Counted from the first letter of the stretch, positions 18,729 through 32,578 are shown. The stretch is 64,000 nt of DNA from Gemmatimonadota bacterium (GCA_020161135.1 JAIUOB010000001.1:1-64000), one strand, 5' to 3'. Translations and numbers: made by a program. Notes: generated by a model from the letters alone, not told the origin.

Positions 18729-20959
18729 CGAATGGTCGCGCGGCGGAGCCGCAGGGAGTTGGCCACCACGCTCACGCTGCTGAACGCCATCGCGGCGCTC
18801 GCGAGCACGGGGCTGAGCTGCACACCGAAGGCCGGATACAGCACACCAGCCGCGATCGGAATGCCGATGATGTTGTAGATGAACGCCCAGAAGAGGTTCT
18901 GGCGCATGGTGCGCATCGTGCGACGCGCAAGCGTCACCGCACGCACCACCCCCTGCAGGTCACCGCGCAGCAACACGACGTCTCCCGCCTCACGCGCGAT
19001 GTCGGTGCCGCTGCCGATGGCCATCCCGACGTCGGCCTGCGCGAGCGCCGGCGCATCGTTGATGCCATCGCCCACCATCGCCACCACGCGTCCCTCCTGC
19101 TGCAGGCGTTGCACCTCGGCCACCTTGCCGGCGGGCAGCACACCGGCGACCACGCGACCGATGCCGGCCGTGCGGGCAATCGCCTGCGCGGTGCGCTCGG
19201 TGTCCCCGGTGAGCATCACGACCGTGAGGCCCAGCGCCTCCAGCTGCGCGATGGCGTCGCGGGACGTCGCGCGCAGCGGATCGGCCACCGCCAGCAGCCC
19301 CGCCAGTGCGCCATCGACCGCGACGAACACGGCCGTCTTCCCCTCCGCGGAGAGGCGCGCTGCATCGGCCTCGAGGGGCTGCGCGGAGACGCTCCAGTCG
19401 GCGAGGAGCGCGGCGTTGCCCACGAGCACGGCCTGCCCCTCGACGATACCCTGCGCACCGCGTCCAGTGACCGAGGAGAAGGACTCGACATCGCCGAGTA
19501 CGAGCGTACGCGCCCGGGCCTCACGCACGATGGCCTCGGCCAGGGGATGCTCGCTGCGCGCCTCGACAGACGCGACGCGCTGGAGCAGCGTGTCCGCAGA
19601 CCACGGGGCTCCGGGCGCGACCAGCACGTCGGTGAGCGCGGGCGCTCCCTCGGTCACCGTTCCCGTCTTGTCCAGCACCACCGTGTCGATGTCGGCGGCG
19701 CGCTGCAGCGCCTCGCCACCCTTGATGAGCACGCCCAGCTCCGCCCCCTTGCCGCTCGCGACCATCACCGCCGTGGGCACGGCGAGTCCCATCGCGCACG
19801 GGCAGGCGATGATCAGCACGGCCACCGCCGCCGCAAACGCGCGCGCGAGCGGTGCGTCTTCCGCCGCGAGATACCACACACCGAACGTGACCAGCGCGAG
19901 CACAAACACCGTGGGCACGAACACCGCGCTGATACGATCGGCGAGATGCTGGATCGGTGCGCGACCGCCCTGCGCGTCGCGCATGAGCTGCACGATCTGG
20001 CTCAGCACGCTGTCCGCGCCGAGCGTCGTGGCCGCGTAGCGAAATGCCCCCGTGCGATTGATCGTCCCGCCAATCACGCGATCGCCCGCACGCTTCGTGA
20101 CGGGCATCGACTCCCCGGTCAGCATGCTCTCGTCGACCGCACTCTCGCCATCGAGGAGTGTGCCGTCGACCGGGATGCGCTCACCGGGACGCACGAGGAT
20201 CTCCTCGCCGGGCTCGATCGTGTCGATGGGCGCGTCCACCTCCTCGCCGAAGCGGAACACGCGCGCACTTCTCGGCTGCAGCGCCACGAGCGCGCGCAGC
20301 GCCTGGGCGGTGCGATGGGTCGCGCGCGCCTCGAACATCCGTCCGGTGAGGACGAACGCGAGGATGAGGATCACCGCTTCGTAGTAGACGTCGGGCGCGA
20401 GACCGCGCTCGGTGAACAACTCCGGTGCCACGGTCGCGACCACCGACCAGGCGAACGCGCTGAGCGTTCCGACCGCCACGAGCGTGTTCATGTCCGACGT
20501 GCCGTGCCGGAGCGCCGCCCACGCCCGCGTGTAGAAGTGCCGCCCGGCCCACGTCATCACCACAACACTCGCGACCAGCCAGACCCAGTTCGCCCGCATG
20601 GCGGCGCCATGACCGAGCAGTGGCATCGCCGCCATCGCCAGCGCGCCGATGACGCCGCTCACCACCGCCTTCGTGCGCAGGTCGCGATACTCGGCCGCGT
20701 CCGCCCGGTCGCGCGACGCCTGTTCGGCGAACGCGTCGTCGGGGCCGGTCGTGATCGTCGCCCCGTAGCCGGTGTCCTCGATGACCTGCACAAGCCCATC
20801 GGCCGAGATGGCCGACGGGTCGTAGGTGACCGTGGCGCTCTTCATGAGCAGGTTGACCGAGGCATCCTGCACCCCGGGCTGTTTGGCCAGCGACCGCTGG
20901 ACGCGCGCCGAACAGGCGGCGCATGTCATGCCGGTCACTGGAATGCGCAGTGTGGCCAT
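18725..20959 (-). CDS. copA: Copper-exporting P1B-type ATPase
   Basis: This 744-residue heavy-metal ATPase has one N-terminal metal-binding domain (GMTCAAC, Cys13 and Cys16) and eight membrane spans. It contains the actuator TGES, the transmembrane metal site CPC in [10 protein letters not shown], the phosphorylation motif DKTGTVTEG, the His-Pro motif SEHPLAEAI and the hinge [12 protein letters not shown]. One heavy-metal domain plus CPC is the Cu+-ATPase arrangement. The enzyme pumps Cu(I) out of the cytoplasm, receiving it from the CopZ-like chaperone encoded 26 bp upstream. csoR overlaps its stop. Confidence 0.95.
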   Translation of the reverse strand: MATLRIPVTGMTCAACSARVQRSLAKQPGVQDASVNLLMKSATVTYDPSAISADGLVQVIEDTGYGATITTGPDDAFAEQASRDRADAAEYRDLRTKAVVSGVIGALAMAAMPLLGHGAAMRANWVWLVASVVVMTWAGRHFYTRAWAALRHGTSDMNTLVAVGTLSAFAWSVVATVAPELFTERGLAPDVYYEAVILILAFVLTGRMFEARATHRTAQALRALVALQPRSARVFRFGEEVDAPIDTIEPGEEILVRPGERIPVDGTLLDGESAVDESMLTGESMPVTKRAGDRVIGGTINRTGAFRYAATTLGADSVLSQIVQLMRDAQGGRAPIQHLADRISAVFVPTVFVLALVTFGVWYLAAEDAPLARAFAAAVAVLIIACPCAMGLAVPTAVMVASGKGAELGVLIKGGEALQRAADIDTVVLDKTGTVTEGAPALTDVLVAPGAPWSADTLLQRVASVEARSEHPLAEAIVREARARTLVLGDVESFSSVTGRGAQGIVEGQAVLVGNAALLADWSVSAQPLEADAARLSAEGKTAVFVAVDGALAGLLAVADPLRATSRDAIAQLEALGLTVVMLTGDTERTAQAIARTAGIGRVVAGVLPAGKVAEVQRLQQEGRVVAMVGDGINDAPALAQADVGMAIGSGTDIAREAGDVVLLRGDLQGVVRAVTLARRTMRTMRQNLFWAFIYNIIGIPIAAGVLYPAFGVQLSPVLASAAMAFSSVSVVANSLRLRRATIR

Positions 20960-20985
20960 GTGGCCTCCTGCGGGGTTGCCCCCGC

Positions 20986-21192
20986 TCAGTGCGTCCCGGT
21001 GACCGCGAAGCCCGCGTCCGCCACCCGCTCCGCCAGCGACGCCGCCGTCGCCATCGCCGGATCGACGCGCACATCCGCGCGCCCCACCACCACTTCATCG
21101 ACGACAACGCCATCCACCGACAGCGCCTTCTTCACGGCGGCGACACAGTGTCCGCACGACATGCCGGTGATCTCGAGAGTCAGCTTCTCCAT
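20986..21192 (-). CDS. copZ: Copper chaperone CopZ-like heavy-metal-binding protein
   Basis: This 68-residue HMA domain opens [10 protein letters not shown] and carries GMSCGHC, the Cu(I)-binding CxxC, at about residues 11-17. The ferredoxin-like fold matches the metal-binding domain of the CopA encoded next. The start was set at ATG 21190-21192, where a good AGAAAGG lies upstream on the minus strand; the open frame extends further upstream but only through a repeat sequence. It delivers Cu(I) to CopA. First gene of the copZ-copA-csoR operon. Confidence 0.92.
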   Translation of the reverse strand: MEKLTLEITGMSCGHCVAAVKKALSVDGVVVDEVVVGRADVRVDPAMATAASLAERVADAGFAVTGTH

Positions 21193-21232
21193 ACCTTTCT
21201 CCGATAGGGGATAGGGGTATGATAACTGCAAC
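21193..21232 (-). promoter_or_regulatory. copZ: copZ leader with ribosome site and candidate CsoR operator
   Basis: Just upstream of the copZ AGAAAGG ribosome site, the minus strand reads ATACCCCTATCCCCTATC (complement of 21202-21220). It holds two direct copies of CCCCTAT and a TACCCC half-site. CsoR operators in other bacteria are GC-rich inverted repeats with TACCC/GGGTA halves, so this is a half-match rather than a clean palindrome. TTGCAG further upstream could be a -35. Assignment is tentative. Confidence 0.35.
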
Positions 21233-21382
21233 CTGCGGGAGCGGCAACTGCGGGAGTGCAACGACGGGAGCGGAGGGGCGGGACTACGGCTCCCACGCTT
21301 CCGTGGTCCCCGTGGTCCCCGTGGTCTCGCCGTCACGCTCCCGCCCCTATCGCTCCCGTCCCTCCGCTTCCGTGGTACGCAG
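21233..21382. repeat. Intergenic repeat element, copy A
   Basis: A structured repeat fills the copZ/VOC gap and runs into the VOC gene end. It contains AACTGCGGGA (21246-21255), an inverted pair of about 21 bp (21263-21283 with 21339-21360, one extra base), three near-tandem CCGTGGTCCC units (21300-21326) and CTTCCGTGGT twice (21298, 21367). The same words in the same order occur near 59710-59890. It is probably a dispersed, hairpin-forming repeat. The last dozen codons of the VOC gene lie inside it. Confidence 0.65.
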
Positions 21383-22279
21383 GGAAGACAGCTTCACTCT
21401 CGTCCCCCACGGATCCTCGATCAACCGCTGCCCCTCGAACCGCGCGGCCACCTGCGCCAGCTCCTCTTCGCTTGGCAGCACGATGGTCCAGTGGTCGAGG
21501 CGTGCGTCCTGCTCGCCGGGGCGCGTGGCGCCGCGGGCCCAGATGTTGGTGCCGAGGTGGTGGTGATAGCCCCCGGCGGACATGAACAGGGCCCCGGGGT
21601 ATCGCCAGACGATGCGGTCGAAACCGAGTTGGTCGCTGTAGAACTGGCCCGCGCGAGCGATGTCACCCACGTGCAGGTGTAGGTGCCCCATGACGGTTCC
21701 GGCGGGCATTCCCCGCCACGGCTCCTCGCCGGCGGCGCGAAGCAGGTCGGGGACATCGAGGGGGTCGGAGGCCATCATCAGCTCGTCGCCGTCCCGCCGC
21801 CACGTGCTGCGTGGGCGGTCGGCATACACCTCGATGCCCAGGCCATCCGGGTCAGTGAGGTAGAGTGCCTCGCTCACGAGGTGGTCGCTGGCGCCAGCCC
21901 GCGCCCCGATGGCGCCGAGGTGCCGCACGAAGCGTCCAAGGTCCGTTCGACTGGGGAGGAGGATCGCGAAGTGGTAGAGGCCGAGACGGCTGCCGGGTTG
22001 AACCGGTCGGGTGCCGGGGCGCGCTTCCACGCGCACCAGCACGTCGCGAGTGCCGGGCGGGGACAGCTCCACAACGCCACCATCGCGACTGATCTCGGCC
22101 AGTCCGAGCGTTTCACTGTACCACGCCAGTGTTCGGTCGAGATCGGAGACCTGCAGGTGCACGGGTCCGAGTCGAAGCGCGTCGGGGAGACGACCCTGGG
22201 CAGGACGACGCCCGTAGCTCCCGGGTGGCGCGGCGTCCGGGCGATCGGCGCCGAAGAGGTCGTCGGATCGAGTGGTCAT
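21347..22279 (-). CDS. VOC-family dioxygenase-like protein (CatE-like)
   Basis: The 310-residue protein has two vicinal-oxygen-chelate domains. The first (about residues 35-155) starts LGPVHLQVSDLDRTLAWYSETLG, and the second (about 195-290) starts MGHLHLHVGDIARAGQFYSDQLGF. Metal ligands are His in HLQV, Glu in GIEVYAD, His in HLHV and HHHLG. The layout matches CatE/YfiE-type catechol 2,3-dioxygenase-like proteins and glyoxalase relatives, normally Fe- or Mn-dependent; the substrate is not readable. The start at ATG 22277-22279 (MTTRSDDLF) is preferred; an upstream ATG at 22318 is possible. The C-terminus is encoded by the intergenic repeat. Confidence 0.82.
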   Translation of the reverse strand: MTTRSDDLFGADRPDAAPPGSYGRRPAQGRLPDALRLGPVHLQVSDLDRTLAWYSETLGLAEISRDGGVVELSPPGTRDVLVRVEARPGTRPVQPGSRLGLYHFAILLPSRTDLGRFVRHLGAIGARAGASDHLVSEALYLTDPDGLGIEVYADRPRSTWRRDGDELMMASDPLDVPDLLRAAGEEPWRGMPAGTVMGHLHLHVGDIARAGQFYSDQLGFDRIVWRYPGALFMSAGGYHHHLGTNIWARGATRPGEQDARLDHWTIVLPSEEELAQVAARFEGQRLIEDPWGTRVKLSSLRTTEAEGRER

Positions 22280-22294
22280 AGTATCAGGAATACT
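22280..22294 (-). promoter_or_regulatory. Palindrome directly upstream of the VOC gene
   Basis: AGTAT-CAGGA-ATACT is a perfect 5-bp-arm palindrome touching the VOC start codon. If ATG 22279 is the true start, this would be a repressor-type operator over the leader. If translation starts at 22318, it is coding. No regulator gene sits next to it. Confidence 0.3.
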
Positions 22295-22366
22295 GTCTGT
22301 TGTAACATTGATTAGCAAGACACCAACTAAGCGTCACGTCAGGGGACCGCCCGGAGGCGCCGACCG

Positions 22367-22711
22367 GTGGGCGCTGCCGGGTCGTCGCAGGCGCTCAGCA
22401 GCGAGGAATTCGGCGCACAGACCGTGCAGCGCGTCGAGGAGCTCTTCGTCGGTCGATTCCCGGGTGTCGAAGTCTTCAGTGCACCGGGAGGCATGCAGGT
22501 GCGGATTCGCGGTGCCAGCTCCGTGCTGGGCAACAGCGAACCACTCTACGTCGTCGATGACATCCCGCTCGCTGCAGGCACCGGCGGGTTGCTCGCCATC
22601 AATCCGCGCGACGTGGCACGCATCGAGGTACTCAAGGATGCCGCATCCACGGCCGAGTATGGGTTGCGCGGCGGCAACGGCGTCATTCGCGTGACCACCA
22701 GGCGTCGCTGA
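22367..22711 (+). CDS. Orphan TonB-dependent receptor plug-domain protein
   Basis: The 114-residue product starts at GTG 22367 with GGAGG nine bases upstream. It contains only a TonB plug domain: the core IRGASSVLGNSEPLYVVDDI, then INPRDVARIEVLKDAAST, AEYGLRGGNGVIRVTT. No barrel follows (stop at 22711, next gene at 22845). No signal peptide or lipobox is encoded, and an in-frame TAA at 22328-22330 with no other start codon in between rules out a longer N-terminus. SusC-type plug modules normally need export, so this may be a decayed gene that lost its 5' end, or a cytoplasmic remnant. VRIRGAS and DVARIEVLKDA make the family firm. Confidence 0.75.
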   Translation: MGAAGSSQALSSEEFGAQTVQRVEELFVGRFPGVEVFSAPGGMQVRIRGASSVLGNSEPLYVVDDIPLAAGTGGLLAINPRDVARIEVLKDAASTAEYGLRGGNGVIRVTTRRR

Positions 22712-22844
22712 TACGGACGCCGCGACGCCCGTCTGTCCGTCGTTGCTGGTGATGCAGCGCACCGACGCCGGGTTTCGCATCGTGCTGCTGCAGTGGGACG
22801 CGCGCCGTCTGGTTGTCCCTCCACCCGGGCGGTAGCTTCCACGG

Positions 22845-24005
22845 GTGAGCTTGCCATCCCGCTCGCTCGACCTTCGCGAGCAACTGCAGCGCCATCTGGG
22901 CGAGACCTACGTCGTCGAACGCGAGCTCGGCGGTGGCGGTTCGTCGCGCGTGTTCCTCGCGACCGAGATTGCGCTGCAGCGCCGCGTGGTGCTCAAGGTG
23001 CTCCCGCCGGATGTGTCCGCCTCGAGCGACGCCGAGCGATTCCGGCGGGAGATCCTGTTCATCGCGCGCCTGCAGCATCCGCACCTCGTGCCGCTGCTCA
23101 ACGCCGGCACGGTCGTGCCGGATGGCGGTGGAGCGGGGCTGCGGTGGTTCACCATGCCCTATGTCGAGGGCTTGTCGCTGCGTGAACTGCTCATGCAGCG
23201 CGGCGCCCTGTCGCTCACCGAGGTGTTGCGACTGTTGCGCGAACTCGCGTCGGCGCTCTCGTATGCGCAGGCCCGCGGCATCGTGCATCGCGACATCAAG
23301 CCGGAGAACATCCTGCTCTCCGAAGGCGTGTCGATGATCGCCGATTTCGGCGTGGCCAAGGCGCTCGACAACGCCGTCGCGACCAGCCCGGACGGCAAGC
23401 GCGTCACGGCGGTCGGCGCGATGCTCGGCACACCGGCGTACATGGCGCCTGAACAGATCGAGTCGGCGCGCGTGGTCGATCACCGCGCCGACCTTTATGC
23501 GTTCGGGTGCGTGGCGTACGAGTTGCTCACCGGCGAGCCGCCGCTGCTGCGCGCGTCCCTTCAGGCCACGCTGGCGGCGCAGGTGTCGGAGACGCCCGAG
23601 CCCGTGTCGCAGCGACGCTCGGACGTGCCACCGGTGCTGGCCGACCTCATCATGCAGTGCCTCGACAAGCGCCCCGCGCATCGACTCGATTCGGCGTCGC
23701 GCATCGTCCGCGCGCTCGACGAGCTCACCCAGGCGGTGCACACGAGCGGGACCTTCGCCGCCGTGCCGCGCGGGAGCACGATGTCGACGACGGGGACCGA
23801 ACGCGTCCCGACGCTGCCAGGGGCGCCGGCTGCGGCCGCCACGATGGCCGCGCCTGCGGCCGCCACAGCGGCATCCACTAGCGCGGCATCCGCCGCAGCG
23901 GCATCCGCCGGAGCGAGCACCTCACCCCGCCTGAGCCCGGTGGCCATCCTCGGCGTGGCCGTCATCGCCGTGGCAGTCGCGGGCTGGTGGTTCGCGGTGC
24001 GCTAG
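22845..24005 (+). CDS. Membrane-anchored Hanks-type Ser/Thr protein kinase
   Basis: The 386-residue protein has a complete kinase domain at about residues 22-290: glycine loop GGGGSS, ATP lysine Lys51, catalytic Asp151 in HRDIKPEN, Asp168 in ADFG, and MAPEQ (201-205). A linker rich in Ala/Ser/Thr (about 320-360) leads to one C-terminal membrane helix (about 362-384) and a 2-residue tail, so there is no extracellular sensor domain. It phosphorylates Ser/Thr on cytoplasmic partners. A PP2C-type phosphatase lies about 4.5 kb away at 28545, a possible opposing enzyme. The start codon is GTG. Confidence 0.9.
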   Translation: MSLPSRSLDLREQLQRHLGETYVVERELGGGGSSRVFLATEIALQRRVVLKVLPPDVSASSDAERFRREILFIARLQHPHLVPLLNAGTVVPDGGGAGLRWFTMPYVEGLSLRELLMQRGALSLTEVLRLLRELASALSYAQARGIVHRDIKPENILLSEGVSMIADFGVAKALDNAVATSPDGKRVTAVGAMLGTPAYMAPEQIESARVVDHRADLYAFGCVAYELLTGEPPLLRASLQATLAAQVSETPEPVSQRRSDVPPVLADLIMQCLDKRPAHRLDSASRIVRALDELTQAVHTSGTFAAVPRGSTMSTTGTERVPTLPGAPAAAATMAAPAAATAASTSAASAAAASAGASTSPRLSPVAILGVAVIAVAVAGWWFAVR

Positions 24006-24111
24006 TCAACTGGCGTCCGCTCGACGGCGCCCGCAACTTACGCAGGTCGACGAATGCAGGCGCTCACGGGCGCCGACACGTCCGGCCCCCTTCCTCCCGT
24101 TTCTTCCTGCC

Positions 24112-24621
24112 ATGCCGATCACGCTCAAGGTCAACGGCACGTCGCGCACTGTCGACGTCCCCCCCGAGATGCCCCTGCTGTGGGTCCTGCGCGATGAACT
24201 CGACCTCAAGGGCACCAAGTTCGGCTGTGGCGTGTCGCGCTGCGGCGCCTGCACCGTGCATGTGAACGGCGTCGCACAGCGCACCTGCACCATGCCGGTC
24301 TCGCGCGCCGCCGGCGCCGAGGTCACCACCATCGAAGGGCTCTCGCCCGATGGCATGCACGCGGTGCAGCAGGCGTGGGAGGAGCTGGACGTGCCGCAGT
24401 GCGGCTACTGCCAGGCGGGCCAGATGATGGGTGCCGCATCGCTCATCGCCCGCACCCCGAACCCCACCGACGCGCAGATCGACGAGGCGCTCAACATCAA
24501 CCTGTGCCGCTGCGCCACGTACCTGCGCATCCGTGCCGCCGTGAAGCGCGCTGCGCAGATCAAGGCGGGCGGTGCCGCCGTGCCGGCCGGCGCGCGCCCG
24601 GGCTCCGGCGGGGAGGACTGA
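24112..24621 (+). CDS. [2Fe-2S] subunit of a molybdenum hydroxylase (IorA-like)
   Basis: This 169-residue small subunit carries two [2Fe-2S] sites: a plant-ferredoxin-like N-terminal domain with [15 protein letters not shown] and a later Cys, and a helical C-terminal domain with [11 protein letters not shown] and NLCRCATY. It shuttles electrons from the Mo-cofactor subunit encoded 3 nt downstream. The pair resembles isoquinoline 1-oxidoreductase and related aldehyde-oxidising enzymes. There is no signal peptide, as is usual because it is exported by piggy-backing on the Tat-signal-bearing large subunit. A 106-bp gap separates it from the kinase gene. Confidence 0.92.
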   Translation: MPITLKVNGTSRTVDVPPEMPLLWVLRDELDLKGTKFGCGVSRCGACTVHVNGVAQRTCTMPVSRAAGAEVTTIEGLSPDGMHAVQQAWEELDVPQCGYCQAGQMMGAASLIARTPNPTDAQIDEALNINLCRCATYLRIRAAVKRAAQIKAGGAAVPAGARPGSGGED

Positions 24622-24624
24622 GCG

Positions 24625-29417
<4,793 letters not shown>

Positions 29418-29439
29418 GCGCCATCATGCCGCCGGCCGG

Positions 29440-30651
29440 TCACCCCCGCAAGGCGCGCGGGGACGGGCGGCGACGCCACGCACGCCAGCGGCGCCAGGTG
29501 AGGGCGAGCCCGGTGTACACGAGCAGCGCGGCCGCGGCCGACACCACTCCGGCCACCGTCTGTCCGACCAGGCCGAGCGCCTCGCCCGTGTGCAGGAACC
29601 GCATCCACGAGCGGGCGCGTCGACCGGTGGGTTGTGCGGCAAACGGCTTCCAGCTCACCGGCTCGCCATCGCGCGGCACGGTGAGGGTGCCGCGCTTCTG
29701 CGGTTCTCCACCAGTACCCGCGTCGAGCGTGAAGACGAGCGGCGCCTGTGGACCGCGTGGCCACGCCAGCGACGCACTCCGCCACGCGGGCTCATAGCGG
29801 CCGGCCAGCGCCGCGACGTCACCGACCTCCGGGACAATCACGTCGCGCGACGTGCGCTCCGCGTCCGATACGCGCTCCGCGCCGCCGCCGCCGCCACCAC
29901 CGCTCGCGCCACTGCTCGCGCCACTGCTCGCACCACTGCTCGCACCACCGCTCGGTGCGGGCGGCGCCTCACCCACCGCGCGATAGACCAGCGCGCTGGC
30001 CCACGGATACGAGATGACCGCGCCGGACGCGACAATGACGATGAGCGGCAAGGCGCTCCAGAAGCCGAGCACATGATGCCAGTTGAAGTCGCGCGCCTTG
30101 GGCGACAGACCGCGCTGGAACCACAGGTTGTTGCGCAGTAGCCGCCACGTGAGCCGACGCGGCCACCAGAGCCACAGTCCGCTCAGCAGGATGCCCAGGA
30201 ACAGCAGGTTCGCGACACCGGTCGCCTGCCGCCCCCAGACGCGTTGCGGTCCCTCGAGGGCGAACCAGCGATGCCACGACGTCATGCGGCTCATGAACGT
30301 GCGCATGGCCGCACTTCCGGTGCTCAGGACCGCCCCCGTGTAGCGGCTCACGTAGGCCCGTTCGCGGCCCGTGACCACCTCCACCGGGGCCGCGGCGTCG
30401 GCGCGCCACACCACCTGCGTGGGGGCCTGCCCCGTCCGCGCCGTGACGACGGCCAGCAGCGAATCGGCCGAGAGCGGCCGCGCGCCGGCCGAGGGCGGCG
30501 CATCGTGGACGCCCCGCAGGTCGGCCCAGCGTTGCATCTGCCGCTGGTAGGTCAGTGCGACCCCGGTGACCGACATCATCAGAATGACAATCCCGGCGAT
30601 CACGCCGGCGGCAAGGTGGAGCCAGAAGAGGGCGCGGCGGAGCGTCTGCAT
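29440..30651 (-). CDS. PepSY-associated membrane protein (PepSY_TM family)
   Basis: The 403-residue inner-membrane protein has four spans: near residues 8-33 (LHLAAGVIAGIVIL), after WHRWFALEGP (about 160-180), near NWHHVLGFWSALPLIVIVASG (about 205-230) and close to the C-terminus. The HR and HH residues are typical of PepSY_TM reductase-like proteins, which often transfer electrons to ferric siderophores or are iron-regulated. An unusual periplasmic linker holds repeated GASS units then a run of Gly (about residues 236-258), coded by imperfect 12-nt repeats. The start ATG at 30649-30651 faces a divergent promoter with a strong palindrome. Confidence 0.85.
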   Translation of the reverse strand: MQTLRRALFWLHLAAGVIAGIVILMMSVTGVALTYQRQMQRWADLRGVHDAPPSAGARPLSADSLLAVVTARTGQAPTQVVWRADAAAPVEVVTGRERAYVSRYTGAVLSTGSAAMRTFMSRMTSWHRWFALEGPQRVWGRQATGVANLLFLGILLSGLWLWWPRRLTWRLLRNNLWFQRGLSPKARDFNWHHVLGFWSALPLIVIVASGAVISYPWASALVYRAVGEAPPAPSGGASSGASSGASSGASGGGGGGGAERVSDAERTSRDVIVPEVGDVAALAGRYEPAWRSASLAWPRGPQAPLVFTLDAGTGGEPQKRGTLTVPRDGEPVSWKPFAAQPTGRRARSWMRFLHTGEALGLVGQTVAGVVSAAAALLVYTGLALTWRRWRAWRRRPSPRALRG

Positions 30652-30772
30652 GGGGAGTGCGGGTGGGGAAACGCTAGTTGAGAACAGGTTTCATCAAACG
30701 AAAACCGATGATGATCTCATAATCCGACAAAGTCAATCGGATTATCCTTCCCCCGCTGGTCATCTTTCGCGC
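30652..30772. promoter_or_regulatory. Divergent promoter with perfect 9-bp-arm palindrome
   Basis: This AT-rich island has a palindrome ATAATCCGA (30719-30727) and TCGGATTAT (30737-30745) around a 9-nt spacer. On the minus strand TTGACT (complement of 30731-30736) with a 17-nt gap to CATCAT gives a fair promoter for the PepSY gene, so the palindrome covers its -35. A GATGATGATCTCATAATC stretch (30707-30724) is weakly Fur-box-like. The binding regulator is unknown; an iron regulator is inferred from the PepSY family. Confidence 0.55.
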
Positions 30773-31699
30773 ATGCCGATTGACGCCCGCGCCCGCTGGC
30801 TCGAGTTCCGACGCCGACAGCCCCCTCGGCCGCCGCTCGAACGACTCACGGTGCGCGTCCGTGGGCTCGACTTTGCGGTCTGGCGCACGCCCGCACCCGA
30901 GGCGCCCTCGGGCCCGCCGCTCTGCTGCGTGAATGGCGGACTCCTCTTTGGCCACCGGCTCCTCTGGCCGGCGCTGGCGCCGCTCGCCCAACGGCGGCAA
31001 CTCGTGCTGTACGACCAGCGCGGGCGCGGCGAGAGCGCCGCACCGCCCGGCGTGCGGGCATCGCGCATCGAATTCGACGGCGACGACCTCGTCGCCCTGC
31101 GCTCCGCAATGGGGCTCGAGCAGTGGGATCTTCTCGGGCACTCCTGGGGCGGCGGCATCGCCATGCTCGCCGCCGCCGCCGACCCGGCGGCGGTCGCGCG
31201 TCTGGTGCTGGTCAACGCGGTCGGCGTGACCGGGGCCTGGTTGCCGGCGCTGAACGACGCCGCGCTGGCCCGTCTCACGGGCGATGCTCGTGCCCGGCTC
31301 GCCGCGCTCTCCGTGGCCCCGCTCGAGACCCCCGACCTCCCCGCCCACGCTGAGTACGCCCAAGCGTTCTTCCCGGCGTGGTTTGCCGACGCGGCGTTCG
31401 CCGCCCAGGTCGCCCCACCGCGCGGCGACAGCCTGACCGGCGCCGTGCTGGCCGCGCGACTGCGCCGTGAGGGCTACGACTGGAGCGCGCGCCTGCGTGA
31501 CCTGCCCGTTCCTGCACTCGTCGTCCACGGCGTGGCCGACGTGCTTCCTCTCGCCGTGGCGGAGCAGACCGCGGCCGTGCTGGGGCGAGCCCGTCTCGCT
31601 CCACTCGCTGACGCCGGGCACAACCCGTTCTGGGAAGCACCCGACGCCTTTTTCACGGCCGTCGACGCCTTTCTGCTGGAGGGGCGCGGCGCCCCCTGA
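30773..31699 (+). CDS. Alpha/beta hydrolase (proline iminopeptidase-like)
   Basis: This 308-residue serine hydrolase has an oxyanion-loop stretch NGGLLFGH (residues 54-61), the conserved YDQRGRGES, the nucleophile elbow GHSWGG with Ser124, the acid in VVHGVADVLP, and the histidine in DAGHNPFWE. The YDQRGRGES and GHSWGG words are the mark of the prolyl-aminopeptidase/epoxide hydrolase-like branch; the exact substrate is open. The chosen ATG 30773 comes just after the divergent operator; the open frame upstream is not coding-like. There is no signal peptide, so it is cytoplasmic. The matrixin gene follows 15 bp later. Confidence 0.82.
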   Translation: MPIDARARWLEFRRRQPPRPPLERLTVRVRGLDFAVWRTPAPEAPSGPPLCCVNGGLLFGHRLLWPALAPLAQRRQLVLYDQRGRGESAAPPGVRASRIEFDGDDLVALRSAMGLEQWDLLGHSWGGGIAMLAAAADPAAVARLVLVNAVGVTGAWLPALNDAALARLTGDARARLAALSVAPLETPDLPAHAEYAQAFFPAWFADAAFAAQVAPPRGDSLTGAVLAARLRREGYDWSARLRDLPVPALVVHGVADVLPLAVAEQTAAVLGRARLAPLADAGHNPFWEAPDAFFTAVDAFLLEGRGAP

Positions 31700-31714
31700 C
31701 CTGCCGCGTCCACG

Positions 31715-32530
31715 ATGAAGGCCGAACACCTGCTCGTCAGTTGCGTCCTCGGCCTCGCCTGCTTCATCGGGGGGCAGACCGTCGGCACACGGCGCCTCGA
31801 CGCCGCACGCGTGCGTCCCAGTGACAGCACGGCAGCCGGTGCCGCGGACGGCGCGATCGACCACGCGACCGGTGCTGCTTCGGCCGAGCGCGCCGCGTCC
31901 GGCCATGTCGAGGAACGCGTCGTGGCCGATCCGCTCACCGAGGGAGAGCGCATGACCTTCGACGCAGAGTCCATGCGTCGACGGCTCGCGCCCCACACGG
32001 CCGGCACGTATCTCGAGGCCTTGCTGCTGGCGCGGGATTCGGCGCTGGCGCGCTGGCCGGACCACATCGCGCGCCCGCTGCGCGTGCAGGTCATCGACGC
32101 TCCGCGTCTCGAAGGGTGGACCGCGGACTTCCTACCCGTGGTGCGCGATGCCTTCGCGACGTGGACGCAGGCCGGGTTGCCGGTGCGTTTCACCTTCACC
32201 GCCGACAGTGCGCTGGCCGACATTCGCGTGCGCTTCGTCGAGCGGTTCGCGAGCGGCATCAGCGGCAAGACCGTGTGGAGCCGAGACGCGCGCTGGTGGC
32301 TGGTGCGCAGCGACATCCAGCTCGCCGTGCAGCATCCGGCGGGCGGTGCGGTCTCGCCGTCACAGATGCGCGCGATTGCCCTGCACGAGGTGGGCCATCT
32401 GCTGGGCCTCGATCATTCCCCGAACGCCGACGACATCATGGCGCCGCGCGTGCGGGTGCGAGAGCTGAGCGAGGCGGACAAGGCGACCATTCGCCTCGTC
32501 TACTCCGTACCCGCCGGCTCGCTGCGCTGA
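31715..32530 (+). CDS. Matrixin-family zinc metalloprotease, secreted or anchored
   Basis: The 271-residue protein has a signal anchor at residues 5-22 and an Ala-rich spacer. Its catalytic domain carries HEVGHLLGLDHS (first His at residue 224), the HExxHxxGxxH zinc site of matrixins, followed by the Met-turn DDIMAP. Conserved RVQVID and VRDAFATWTQAGLPVRF are the strand and helix before the active site. It cleaves peptides outside the cytoplasm, probably in the periplasm. It is oriented with the upstream hydrolase and converges on the PDZ-protein operon. Confidence 0.88.
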   Translation: MKAEHLLVSCVLGLACFIGGQTVGTRRLDAARVRPSDSTAAGAADGAIDHATGAASAERAASGHVEERVVADPLTEGERMTFDAESMRRRLAPHTAGTYLEALLLARDSALARWPDHIARPLRVQVIDAPRLEGWTADFLPVVRDAFATWTQAGLPVRFTFTADSALADIRVRFVERFASGISGKTVWSRDARWWLVRSDIQLAVQHPAGGAVSPSQMRAIALHEVGHLLGLDHSPNADDIMAPRVRVRELSEADKATIRLVYSVPAGSLR

Positions 32531-32576
32531 CGCGACGCGCGCTGACGCGACGCGCGCTGACGCGACGCGTCAGCGC
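32524..32576. repeat. 15-bp tandem repeat ending in a bidirectional hairpin
   Basis: GCGCTGACGCGACGC is repeated exactly three times (32524-32538, 32539-32553, 32554-32568), beginning inside the last codons of the matrixin gene. The last unit with the next bases forms GCTGACGCG/CGCGTCAGC, a 9-bp stem that can terminate both convergent genes. The repeats make alternative hairpins possible. Copy number is likely to vary between strains. Confidence 0.7.
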
Positions 32577-32578
32577 AC

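Noticed and set aside
22712..22844. Possible short ORF starting with ATG 22753
   Set aside because: Encodes only 27 residues with no hydrophobic stretch or ribosome site; more likely the kinase leader.
24025..24075. Inverted pair CGGCGCCCG/CGGGCGCCG after the kinase gene
   Set aside because: Loop of 33 nt is too long for a terminator and such pairs are common by chance at this GC.
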